From positions 372,001 through 436,000 of the forward strand of contig NZ_FNDG01000002.1 in NCBI RefSeq assembly GCF_900100535.1: 64,000 nucleotides of DNA, given 5' to 3'. Both the position numbers and the translations under genes were made by a program. Position 1 is the stretch's first letter. Each line of letters starts with the position of its first letter. The notes under the pieces are model-generated. The model made no database searches. It was not told the DNA's origin and worked only from the letters and a program-made list of their open reading frames with translations. Shown here one piece after another: positions 54,500 through 62,414 of the stretch. Source of the DNA: Phytopseudomonas flavescens. Lineage in GTDB: Bacteria; Pseudomonadota; Gammaproteobacteria; Pseudomonadales; Pseudomonadaceae.

Positions 54500-54744
54500 T
54501 CATGAGATAGCGGTGGGATCGAAGGCACTCAGCATGCCATGCCGGGTATCGCGTCGCCCCACGCCGGGTCGAGGTCGTGGCCGCATTCAGGGTGAGCAGA
54601 CGCCGCCTTGCGCTCCACTGGTTATGTCTTTTGGCGCTAAGCAAATAGCTTTTGGATATTTGCGGGGCTTTTCCCGGGCAAGGAAAATGCCCGGTCGTAA
54701 GAATTTCTTGATATAGGTCAAAGCCTTACTTTTAAAGGTGCCTT
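54500..54744. other. Leader region of the succinocysteine-type operon
   Basis: No gene is seen in the 245 bases before the TTG start at 54745. A 7-bp hairpin (CCGGGCA, 7-base loop, TGCCCGG) occupies 54674-54694. AT-rich sequence just downstream (TTGATATAGGTC) could hold part of a promoter. The base composition is lower in GC than the flanking genes. Confidence 0.35.
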
Positions 54745-56055
54745 TTGAACCCTTCCCTTAGTGACCAGTTGGCCAAGGCGCTTTTCGATATCCACCCAGG
54801 TGAACCTGAACGCCAGCAGGCCCGCGAAGGGCTGATGGATTATTTCGCGTGCCTGTTGCCCGTGCAGCTGGGTCTGCTTGCCGATTCCGGGCTGGTGCCT
54901 GTTCGCGACGTATTCCCCGCTGAGGGCAGTACGCAGAACCAGGCGCTGCAGCTGGGTTACATGAGCCATGCGCTGGACTTCGACGACTACCACGCGACGT
55001 TTCGTGGGCACCCCACCACGGTGGTGCTCTCCACGCTGCTGGCCTTGAGCGGACGGTATCCGGGCCAGGCGGCTGACGATTTTCTCGATGCCTATGTGGT
55101 CGGTGTGGAACTGGCCGGCCGCTTGGGCAAGGCCATTGGTACCCGTCATTACGCGGCTGGCTTGCACAGTACCGCGACCCTGGGGGGGATTGCCGCCGCC
55201 GGTGCCGCCAGCCGCCTGCTGCGCCTGACCCTAGAGCAGACCGAAGTCGCCATCGGCCTTGCCGCTACTCAGGCTTCGGGCCTGCGCGCCCAGTTCGGCT
55301 CTGCCGCCAAGGCACTGCATGCCGGCTATGCGGCGCGCAGTGCGGTCAACAGCATCGAGCTGGCCCGTAGCGGGTTCGCGGCGCAGCGCCAAGGGGTGCT
55401 GGAGGCGTTTCTCGCCACACTCGGTTTCGGTGTGGCCCAGCCGGATGACCTGCTGGCGGGCTGGGGCGAGCCGTGGCGGATCATCGCGCCGGGCCTGGAG
55501 TTCAAGCGTTACCCCACCTGCGGCGGCACCCACAGCGCTGCCGAGGCGGCGTTCGTGTTGCGCGAGCGGATCGACGCTGAACTGGACGCCGTGCAGCGCA
55601 TCGAAGTGAGCTTCCCGCCGGGTGCCGATACCGCGCCGAACATCATCGCACCGGTCAATGGCGTGCAGGCGCGCTTCAGCCTGGAGTACGTGATCGCCGA
55701 TGCGCTGATCAACGGTGCGGTGTCCCTCGAACGCTACGGAGAGGCAGCGGTCGAGCCGACCATTACCGAACTGGCTGCGCGGGTGCGCCGCGTGCCGGAC
55801 CTGGATGCGCCGGCGGACGAGCTCGACCCGGACCTGCGCTTTCACCGGGTCACCCTGTTCATGGCCGACGGGTCTTCCCACAGCCATTGCGTGACCCGCA
55901 AGGAGACCGCCGCACTGCCCACCGATGTGCAGGCCAAGCTGCACAAGAATCTTCGATCGCTGCCTGATGAGCGGGTATTCGCGATCAGTCAGGATCTACG
56001 CCTTGCAGACGATGCCGCGTTGCATCGCCTGATCTCACTCGTTGGCTTTCAATAA
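54745..56055 (+). CDS. MmgE/PrpD-family protein, YxeQ-like
   Basis: This 436-residue protein belongs to the MmgE/PrpD (2-methylcitrate dehydratase) family. The N-terminal helical part has MSHALDFDDYHATFRGHPTT, with the conserved Asp/His residues, and the middle part has LEFKRYPTCGGTHSAAEAAF. The start is TTG 54745 behind AAAGGTG. Downstream are a flavin monooxygenase and an amino acid ABC importer. That set corresponds to YxeQ with YxeK and YxeMNO of Bacillus subtilis, where the operon degrades S-(2-succino)cysteine. YxeQ's own role there is not settled. Confidence 0.88.
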   Translation: MNPSLSDQLAKALFDIHPGEPERQQAREGLMDYFACLLPVQLGLLADSGLVPVRDVFPAEGSTQNQALQLGYMSHALDFDDYHATFRGHPTTVVLSTLLALSGRYPGQAADDFLDAYVVGVELAGRLGKAIGTRHYAAGLHSTATLGGIAAAGAASRLLRLTLEQTEVAIGLAATQASGLRAQFGSAAKALHAGYAARSAVNSIELARSGFAAQRQGVLEAFLATLGFGVAQPDDLLAGWGEPWRIIAPGLEFKRYPTCGGTHSAAEAAFVLRERIDAELDAVQRIEVSFPPGADTAPNIIAPVNGVQARFSLEYVIADALINGAVSLERYGEAAVEPTITELAARVRRVPDLDAPADELDPDLRFHRVTLFMADGSSHSHCVTRKETAALPTDVQAKLHKNLRSLPDERVFAISQDLRLADDAALHRLISLVGFQ

Positions 56056-56064
56056 GGATTGGTT

Positions 56065-57414
56065 ATGTCCGTGCAACAAACGTCGCCCCGTCAGTTACGC
56101 CTTGGTCTGTTCGTGCAGGCGCTGGGGCACCACGTGGGTGGCTGGCGTGCCGAGGGCGCGAAAGGTTCGCCCACCGATGTCGAGTGGTTCACCTGGATCG
56201 CCAAGACCGCGGAAGCGGGCAAGTTCGACATGTTCTTCGTCGGCGATGCGCTGGCCACCAGCGTGCATCGTCTGCCGTCCACCCTGTCGCGCCTCGAACC
56301 GCTGACCCTGCTGTCCGCGCTGGCCGTGCAAACCAAGCACATCGGCCTGGCCGCCACGGCCTCCACGACCTTCGATGAGCCGTTCCACCTGGCCCGCGCG
56401 CTCTGCTCGGTGGACCACATCAGCCACGGGCGTGGCGCCTGGAACGTGGTCACGTCGTTCTCCCTCGACGCGGCACGCAATTTCAGCCGCGAAGACCTGC
56501 CGTCCCACGCCGACCGCTATGAAATGGCTCGCGAGTTCCTCGATGTGGCCTTCAAACTGTGGGACGGCTGGGAGGAGGGCGCCATCGTCCGTGACAAGGA
56601 CACTGGCCGTTACTCCGACGACAGCAAGATTCACGCGGCCAACCACAAGGGCAAGCACTTCCAGGTGCAGGGCCCGCTGAACATCGCGCGTTCTCCCCAG
56701 GGCCGCCCGGTGATCATCGAGGCGGGTTCTTCGCCTGCCGGGCAGCAACTGGCGGCGCAAACCGCCGAGGTGGTGTTCACCGCGGCGTCTTCGCTGGAAG
56801 AAGGCCAGGCGTTCTACAAGAGCCAGAAGCAGTTCGTGCGTGACGCCGGTCGCCACGCCGACCACCTGCTGATTCTGCCGGGGGTGATGCCGATTGTCGG
56901 GCGCACCCGCGAGCAGGCGCAGGAAGTCTGGAACCAGCTCAATGAACTGGTGGATATCGACAACGGTATCGAGCAGCTGTCCGCTCGCTTCGGGGTGGAC
57001 ATGACCGCCTATCCGCTCGATGGCCCGGTGCCGGAAATCCCCGCGACCGAAGGCAGCCAGAGCCGCGTCAAGCTGCTCACCGAGCTGGCCGCCCGGGAAA
57101 ACCTGACCCTGCGCCAACTGGCTGCGGTGGCCGCAGGCTCGCGCGGCCACCGTGTGGTGGTCGGGACCGCAGAAGATATCGCCGATGACTTCCAGCTGTG
57201 GCTGGAGCAGGGCGGTGCCGATGGTTTCAACATCATGCCCGCCGTGCTGCCTGACCAGCTGGAACTGTTCGTCGAGCTGGTGATTCCCGAGTTGCAGCGC
57301 CGCGGCCTGTTCCGCAGCGAATACCACTACAGCACGCTGCGGGAAAACCTCGGCCTGCCCCCCGTTGAAGAAAACTTTGCCGCCGTTGCCCCGCTGGCAA
57401 CCGAGAAGGAATAA
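56065..57414 (+). CDS. FMN-dependent monooxygenase of the NtaA/SnaA/DszA family, YxeK-like
   Basis: This is a two-component flavin monooxygenase of 449 residues with a bacterial-luciferase-like TIM barrel. Family segments are GGWRAEGAKGSPTDVEWFTW near residue 25, RGAWNVVTSFSLDAARNFS near 125, and SPQGRPVIIEAGSSPAGQQL near 210. It needs reduced FMN from a separate reductase. YxeK, in the same gene context, oxidises N-acetyl-S-(2-succino)cysteine and breaks its C-S bond. It is tightly flanked (9 and 3 bases). The match in context rather than identity supports this role. Confidence 0.9.
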   Translation: MSVQQTSPRQLRLGLFVQALGHHVGGWRAEGAKGSPTDVEWFTWIAKTAEAGKFDMFFVGDALATSVHRLPSTLSRLEPLTLLSALAVQTKHIGLAATASTTFDEPFHLARALCSVDHISHGRGAWNVVTSFSLDAARNFSREDLPSHADRYEMAREFLDVAFKLWDGWEEGAIVRDKDTGRYSDDSKIHAANHKGKHFQVQGPLNIARSPQGRPVIIEAGSSPAGQQLAAQTAEVVFTAASSLEEGQAFYKSQKQFVRDAGRHADHLLILPGVMPIVGRTREQAQEVWNQLNELVDIDNGIEQLSARFGVDMTAYPLDGPVPEIPATEGSQSRVKLLTELAARENLTLRQLAAVAAGSRGHRVVVGTAEDIADDFQLWLEQGGADGFNIMPAVLPDQLELFVELVIPELQRRGLFRSEYHYSTLRENLGLPPVEENFAAVAPLATEKE

Positions 57415-57417
57415 GTC

Positions 57418-58314
57418 ATGAAACGTTCTGCACTGACCGCTGCTGCATTCGCACTGCTGCCACTGTCCGGCGCCTTTGCCGCCGACAAGGGTGTGCCCTT
57501 CAACGCTACCGCCAAGCCGGAGGCCGATGCCGCGCTGCACGACAGCCTGCCGGAGGCGATCAAGAAGCGTGGCAGCATCATCGCCGGCACCAACCCGAAC
57601 ACACCGCCGACCACCTTCTACCAGGCTGACAACAAGACCCTGGCCGGGCGTGAAATCGACATCATCAGCGCCGTTGCCGATCGCCTTGGCGTGAAGCTGG
57701 AGCTGCGCGATACCGGTGGTTTCGACAACATCATTCCGGGCCTGAAGTCCGGGCGTTACGATGCCGCGATCTCCAATATCGACGCCAATGCCAAGCGTCT
57801 CGAACAGGTGGATTTCGTCGGTTACTACAACGCCTCCAAACTGGCGTTGATCGGTCGTAGCGATGCCAATCTGGGACCGTTCAACACCTTCCCGGAACTG
57901 TGCGGGCAGACCGTCGGCGCCGGTGCCGGCACCTCTCAGGTGACCCGCCTGCAACAGGCCAGCGACGCCTGCGTGGCCGATGGCAAGCCCGCCATCAAGG
58001 TGCCGATCTTCCCGGATCGTCCGGCTGGCGTGCAGGCGGTGATCAGCGGCCGCGTGCCGATGTTCTTCGGCCCCTACGAGGGCCTGCGCTACCAGGCCAG
58101 CCAGGTGAAGGCGCTGAAGCTGGCGGGGGAGATCACCATCGAGGACACCATCGTTTCCATCGCCCTGGCCAAGAACTCGCCATTGGGTAAACCGATCCAG
58201 GCCGCGCTCAATTCGCTGATCAAGGACGGCACCTACCAGCAGATTCTCGACAAGTGGGAAATCGGCTTCGGCGCGGTCGAGTCCGCTGGCCTCAACGAAG
58301 AAAACATCAAATGA
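57418..58314 (+). CDS. Periplasmic amino acid-binding protein of the operon
   Basis: This 298-residue family-3 solute-binding protein has a signal peptide cut near GAFAA. The mature domain has GTNPNTPPTTFYQADNKTLA, which is an unusual opening, GREIDIISAVADRLGVKLEL, and AAISNIDANAKRLEQVDFVG. It contains an extra Cys pair (LCGQTVGAG and DACVADGK) likely to form a disulfide. It binds the substrate imported by the next two gene products, probably a sulfur-containing or dicarboxylic amino acid. Confidence 0.88.
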   Translation: MKRSALTAAAFALLPLSGAFAADKGVPFNATAKPEADAALHDSLPEAIKKRGSIIAGTNPNTPPTTFYQADNKTLAGREIDIISAVADRLGVKLELRDTGGFDNIIPGLKSGRYDAAISNIDANAKRLEQVDFVGYYNASKLALIGRSDANLGPFNTFPELCGQTVGAGAGTSQVTRLQQASDACVADGKPAIKVPIFPDRPAGVQAVISGRVPMFFGPYEGLRYQASQVKALKLAGEITIEDTIVSIALAKNSPLGKPIQAALNSLIKDGTYQQILDKWEIGFGAVESAGLNEENIK

Positions 58315-59213
58315 GCCCACGGCCTGACGACGACATCGCCGGGCTGCGCATCGTCCGAAACCGTCATTGGGGGCGCTGGTTCAGCGCCCTGATCGTCTTG
58401 CTGCTGCTGTCGCTGGTGGCCACTTCGATGGTCAACAACCCACGTTTCGAATGGGACGTGGTGGCACAGAACCTGACGGAGGAGTCGATCCTCAAGGGCG
58501 TGCTGATGACCATCGAGCTGACGGTCATATCGGTGGTCTTCGGCTTCGCCGGCGGCACATTGCTGGCCCTGATGCGCCTGTCTGCCAATCCGGTGCTGGT
58601 CGCTGTCAGCTGGGGCTACACCTGGTTCTTTCGGGCGGTGCCGATGCTGGTGCAGCTGTTTCTCTGGTACAACATCGCCGCGCTCTACCCGCAGTTGTCG
58701 CTGAGCCTGCCTTTCATTGGCGAAGTATGGAGCGCTGCCACCAACGAGATCATCAGCCCGTTCAGCGCGGCGGTGCTGGCACTGGTCATTCACCAGTCCG
58801 CCTATGCGGCAGAGATCATCCGGGCCGGTATCCAGAGTGTCGGCCAGGGCCAGCTCGAGGCTGCGAAGGCGCTCGGCTATCGGCCTGGGCAGATCTTCCG
58901 CCAGACGGTGCTGCCCCAGGCCATGCGCACCATTCTGCCGCCGGCGGGCAACGAGGTGATCGGCCAGCTTAAAACCACTGCGGTGGTGTCGGTGATCGCG
59001 CTGCAGGACGTGCTCTATTCGGCGCAGATCATCTATCAGCGCACCTATGAAGTGATTCCGCTGCTGCTGGTGGCCACCGCCTGGTACCTGGTGATGACCT
59101 CGCTGCTGTCGGTGCTGCAGCATTACGTGGAAGTGTGGTTCAGCCGTGGCAATGGCCCTGCACGCAGCAGCTGGTTGCGCCGCAACAAGGGCACGCAGGA
59201 GTCCGAAGCATGA
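58311..59213 (+). CDS. Amino acid ABC transporter permease
   Basis: This 300-residue permease has an N-terminal helix near residues 25-42 and five more segments. The EAA loop reads LEAAKALGYRPGQIFRQTVL, and GYTWFFRAVPMLVQLFLWYN is the family's second helix motif. The ATG overlaps the binding-protein stop. Its end overlaps the ATPase gene, completing the importer. Confidence 0.9.
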   Translation: MSPRPDDDIAGLRIVRNRHWGRWFSALIVLLLLSLVATSMVNNPRFEWDVVAQNLTEESILKGVLMTIELTVISVVFGFAGGTLLALMRLSANPVLVAVSWGYTWFFRAVPMLVQLFLWYNIAALYPQLSLSLPFIGEVWSAATNEIISPFSAAVLALVIHQSAYAAEIIRAGIQSVGQGQLEAAKALGYRPGQIFRQTVLPQAMRTILPPAGNEVIGQLKTTAVVSVIALQDVLYSAQIIYQRTYEVIPLLLVATAWYLVMTSLLSVLQHYVEVWFSRGNGPARSSWLRRNKGTQESEA

Positions 59214-59971
59214 GTGAATCCATCCGCCTGCGTGGCGTGCACAAGCAGTTCTCCGGCAACACCGTGCTGCACGGTATCGACCTGGACATCGCCGCCGGCT
59301 CGGTGACGGTGATCCTCGGGCCGTCCGGTTCCGGCAAGTCGACCCTGCTGCGCTGCATCAACCATCTGGAAAAGCTCGACGGCGGCACCATCCACGTCGG
59401 CGAGACCCTGATCGGCTACCAGCGCAAGGGCCAGGCCCTGTACGAGCTGCCGGAAAAGCTCGTGGCCCGGCAGCGCCAGCGTATCGGCATGGTGTTCCAG
59501 CAGTTCAACCTGTTCCCGCACCGCACCGTGCTGCAGAATATCGTCGACGCACCGCTGCGCATCCTTCGCCAGAAGCGTGCCGAGGTGGAAGCGCGGGCCA
59601 TGCAACTGCTCGAGCAGGTGGGCCTGGCGCACCGCGCCCACGCCTGGCCGCGCGAGCTGTCTGGCGGCCAGCAACAGCGTGTGGCCATCGCCCGGGCACT
59701 GGCCATGCAGCCCGACGTGATGCTGTTCGACGAACCGACATCCGCCCTCGACCCCGAACTGGTCGGTGAAGTGCTGCAGGCGATGAAGCGACTGGCGCAC
59801 TCGGGCATCACCATGGTGGTGGTGACCCATGAAATCGGTTTTGCCCGGGAGGTGGCGGACAATATCGTATTCATGGACAACGGCAAGGTGGTGGAGGGCG
59901 GTGACGCCCGTACGCTGCTCGACAACCCTCAACACCCGCGCCTGCGCGAGTTTCTTGCCAGCGTGTTGTGA
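59210..59971 (+). CDS. Amino acid ABC transporter ATPase
   Basis: This 253-residue ATPase has Walker [10 protein letters not shown] near residue 39, Q-loop [19 protein letters not shown], signature [15 protein letters not shown], Walker [19 protein letters not shown] and switch histidine VVVTHEIGFARE. It ends the five-gene operon. The 186 bases that follow hold no gene. Confidence 0.93.
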   Translation: MSESIRLRGVHKQFSGNTVLHGIDLDIAAGSVTVILGPSGSGKSTLLRCINHLEKLDGGTIHVGETLIGYQRKGQALYELPEKLVARQRQRIGMVFQQFNLFPHRTVLQNIVDAPLRILRQKRAEVEARAMQLLEQVGLAHRAHAWPRELSGGQQQRVAIARALAMQPDVMLFDEPTSALDPELVGEVLQAMKRLAHSGITMVVVTHEIGFAREVADNIVFMDNGKVVEGGDARTLLDNPQHPRLREFLASVL

Positions 59972-60157
59972 GCGCGACACGCAGCGTCCATGAGGCCACC
60001 GGCATATCGGCAAGGAGAGAGCCGTCTTGCAGCACATCTGTGCTATTGAGCCCCCTTCGAGCCACTGATAATTTCCATGGTTTGCCTCTACGCTGGCGCA
60101 GCCGAGCGACTTGCGCCAGGCGAAGGGCGTTCATTACTGGCAGACAAGAGGCGCTTC

Positions 60158-60895
60158 ATGGGTGAAATCGGTGTGCAACATCGTTGCCTCAAGCGAACGA
60201 CGCGCGTTACCGCTGTGATGGTCTTGGCGTGGAGCGGGGCATTCGCGGGTTCATCGGCTGCAAGTGACACGTCATCGGGTGACTGCATTGCCGAGGCAGA
60301 CTTCCGCCAGGGCAGTGTGGTCGAAACGCAGGCGCGGATCAGCAACTCGCCCGATGTGTTAGGTCACAACAAAACCGAAACCCGGGGCCGTCAGTCATTT
60401 GCGGATGCCAATCCGTTGGTTCAGGCGCAAACGACGCTGATCAACAATGCCCCCGTCTTCACGGGTTACGCCTTTGTTGACCTGGTGGATGGCAAGATCA
60501 TCCGATATGGCAATCAACACGGCAGCGGTGCTTCACTGGTCACTACCTACAACATCCCGCCACCGGCTGTACCGATCGATTTCCAGCCGGGGCAAAGCGT
60601 TACGGTCAGCTATCTCAGTAAAACCGTCACCGCCGGTCCGGGTGCCGAGTCCGAGATCACGGAGAAGCACACCTACATCGGTCGAGAGACGATCAAGACC
60701 CCGCTGGGTACCTTCGATACGTGCAAGTTCACCAATGAGATTTCCTCCGGGCCCGCATCCAATCTGGCCGTCATCGAGAGCTGGTTTGCGTCCGAGGGGC
60801 CTTATAGCGGTCGCCTCCTGAAAACCTTCGTTCCTGCCCATGGCGGCTTACCGGACGTGACCACTGAAATGGTGAAAATCACCACCTCGCACTAA
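60158..60895 (+). CDS. Predicted secreted protein of unknown function
   Basis: This 245-residue protein has an N-terminal hydrophobic stretch (TAVMVLAWSGAFAGSSAAS) that fits a signal peptide with cleavage near residue 35. The mature part is rich in Ser, Thr and beta-type residues (SVTVSYLSKTVTAG, ETIKTPLGTFDTCKFTNEIS), and it has two Cys. The ATG at 60158 follows AAGAGG. The segment on conversion of a tagged marker (GTFDTCKF) recalls DUF3108-like periplasmic proteins, but I cannot assign a family. It stands alone and is monocistronic. Confidence 0.7.
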   Translation: MGEIGVQHRCLKRTTRVTAVMVLAWSGAFAGSSAASDTSSGDCIAEADFRQGSVVETQARISNSPDVLGHNKTETRGRQSFADANPLVQAQTTLINNAPVFTGYAFVDLVDGKIIRYGNQHGSGASLVTTYNIPPPAVPIDFQPGQSVTVSYLSKTVTAGPGAESEITEKHTYIGRETIKTPLGTFDTCKFTNEISSGPASNLAVIESWFASEGPYSGRLLKTFVPAHGGLPDVTTEMVKITTSH

Positions 60896-60979
60896 TCTGC
60901 CGTAGAGCAGGGCGCCTGGCCCAACGGGCTCGCATCGGCTTTCAGCCGGTTGCGGCCGACCAGGGTTGCAGGCGCCGGG

Positions 60980-61885
60980 TCAGCGGCAGGCTTCGAACTC
61001 TTGCCGAAGCCAGGTCAGCACATTCTGTACCGAGGGCTCGGGTTGTCTGTCTGCACGAGTCAGCAGGTGGTAGGTATAACCGGAAATCGCTGGTCCGAAC
61101 GGCTGCACCAGATACCCGGCAGCAAGCTCTTCGGCAACCAGTGCAAGGCTGAGCAGGGCAATGCCCTGGCCCGCGACAACCGCCTGGATCGCATGCCCCT
61201 CGTCCGAATAGTGTAAGTGCCCCTGGAGAGGCATTCCCTGCAGGCCCGCGTGAGCCAGCCACCTCTGCCAAGTAGGGTTGTCAGGGCTGTCCCGTGTCCA
61301 GGCGAAATGAATCAGCGGCACTGATCGCAGCGATGACACCTCGCTCACCCGTAGCAGCGGATTGACCACCGGCGCATAGTCGTCGGTAAACAGCGGTTCC
61401 GCGTTGAAGCCGGGATACGGCCCTCGTCCGTAGCGCAAGGCGATGTCGAAGGCCTGCCCCGACAAAAGGGCTGCCTGGTCGCTGGCGTGGATCTGCAGAT
61501 CAATATCCGGATGCAGCGTATGAAGCCGGGAAAGGCGAGGCACCAGCCACTTCGCGGTGAACGCGTTGGTGGCGGTGATGATGACACGCTTGCGCCGGGT
61601 GGGCTGTGTCAGTTGCTGCAACACCGCCTCGAAAGCGTCGAAACCCTGCCTCAACACCGGGAACAGTGTTGCGCCCGCTTCAGTCAAGGTGACCTGACGC
61701 ACTGAGCGTACGAACAGCTCCAGGCCGGTGTGCTCCTCGAGGGTACGAATCCGATGGCTAATCGCGGTAGGTGTGACAGCCAATTCGTGGGCGGCTTGTT
61801 TGAAGCTGCCATGCCGTGCCGCCGCTTCGAAAGCACGCAGGGCTGAAAGAGGAAGAAGTCGGCGCATGGATCGGAGGCTGTGCAT
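60980..61885 (-). CDS. LysR-family regulator, GcvA-like
   Basis: This 301-residue regulator has the GcvA-type N-terminus LLPLSALRAFEAAARHGSFK with helix-turn-helix LAVTPTAISHRIRTLEEHTG, and an effector domain with DIDLQIHASDQAALLSGQAF and FDIALRYGRGPYPGF. The ATG at 61885 and another six codons later are both possible. It is divergent from the RidA/old-yellow-enzyme pair (gap 132 bp) and probably regulates it. A T-N11-A site was not clearly identified in the gap. Confidence 0.9.
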   Translation of the reverse strand: MHSLRSMRRLLPLSALRAFEAAARHGSFKQAAHELAVTPTAISHRIRTLEEHTGLELFVRSVRQVTLTEAGATLFPVLRQGFDAFEAVLQQLTQPTRRKRVIITATNAFTAKWLVPRLSRLHTLHPDIDLQIHASDQAALLSGQAFDIALRYGRGPYPGFNAEPLFTDDYAPVVNPLLRVSEVSSLRSVPLIHFAWTRDSPDNPTWQRWLAHAGLQGMPLQGHLHYSDEGHAIQAVVAGQGIALLSLALVAEELAAGYLVQPFGPAISGYTYHLLTRADRQPEPSVQNVLTWLRQEFEACR

Positions 61886-62017
61886 GAATGATCTGAAATC
61901 ATCTTACACCTGATATTTGATCGTTTGTCTGCCTGTTTCTAGCACTTCAGTATGGATTCGAAGCCGGTCCGATGACATCAGGTCATCCATGAAGGCGTAC
62001 GGCTACTGGAGGCAATC

Positions 62018-62413
62018 ATGATTGAACGTATCGTCACTCACCCTGACCCCTACGAACCGTACTTGCTGTCACAAGGCATCAAGTTCGAAAACCTCGTGTT
62101 CATTTCCGGCCAGGCTGGCAGTGGAGCTGATGGGCAAATCGTTGCAGGTGGCTTCCTCGCCCAAGGCGAACAAGCGTTCGCTAACTTGCGCCGGGCGCTG
62201 GAGGCAGGGGGTTCCAGCCTCCAGGACGTGATCAAGGTGACCCTGTTGGTGACTGACATGGGCCACTTCGACGAGGTTGTCGAGCTGCGCCGCCGGTTTT
62301 TCTCGGCACCTTATCCGGCCGATACCATCGCCGAGATCAGCGCACTTTACGACCCGAGGGCCATGATCGAAATCGAAGCCATTGCCGTCGTGCGACAACC
62401 AGGAGGGCAGTGA
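62018..62413 (+). CDS. RidA-family protein
   Basis: This 131-residue RidA-type protein has VFISGQAGSGADGQIVAGGF, LRRALEAGGSSLQDVIKVTL and the C-terminal ALYDPRAMIEIEAIAVV. The Arg in DPRAMIEIEA and the Glu residues correspond to those used for enamine hydrolysis in active members. It is the first gene of a two-gene unit with an old yellow enzyme, one base away. It differs clearly from the RidA protein at 37.8 kb, so the two serve separate pathways. Confidence 0.85.
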   Translation: MIERIVTHPDPYEPYLLSQGIKFENLVFISGQAGSGADGQIVAGGFLAQGEQAFANLRRALEAGGSSLQDVIKVTLLVTDMGHFDEVVELRRRFFSAPYPADTIAEISALYDPRAMIEIEAIAVVRQPGGQ

Positions 62414-62414
62414 A

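Noticed and set aside
56095..58320. Reverse-strand open frame of about 740 codons opposite the monooxygenase and binding-protein genes
   Set aside because: It crosses two well-supported forward genes and its translation is rich in His, Gly and Arg without domains, as expected of a shadow frame.
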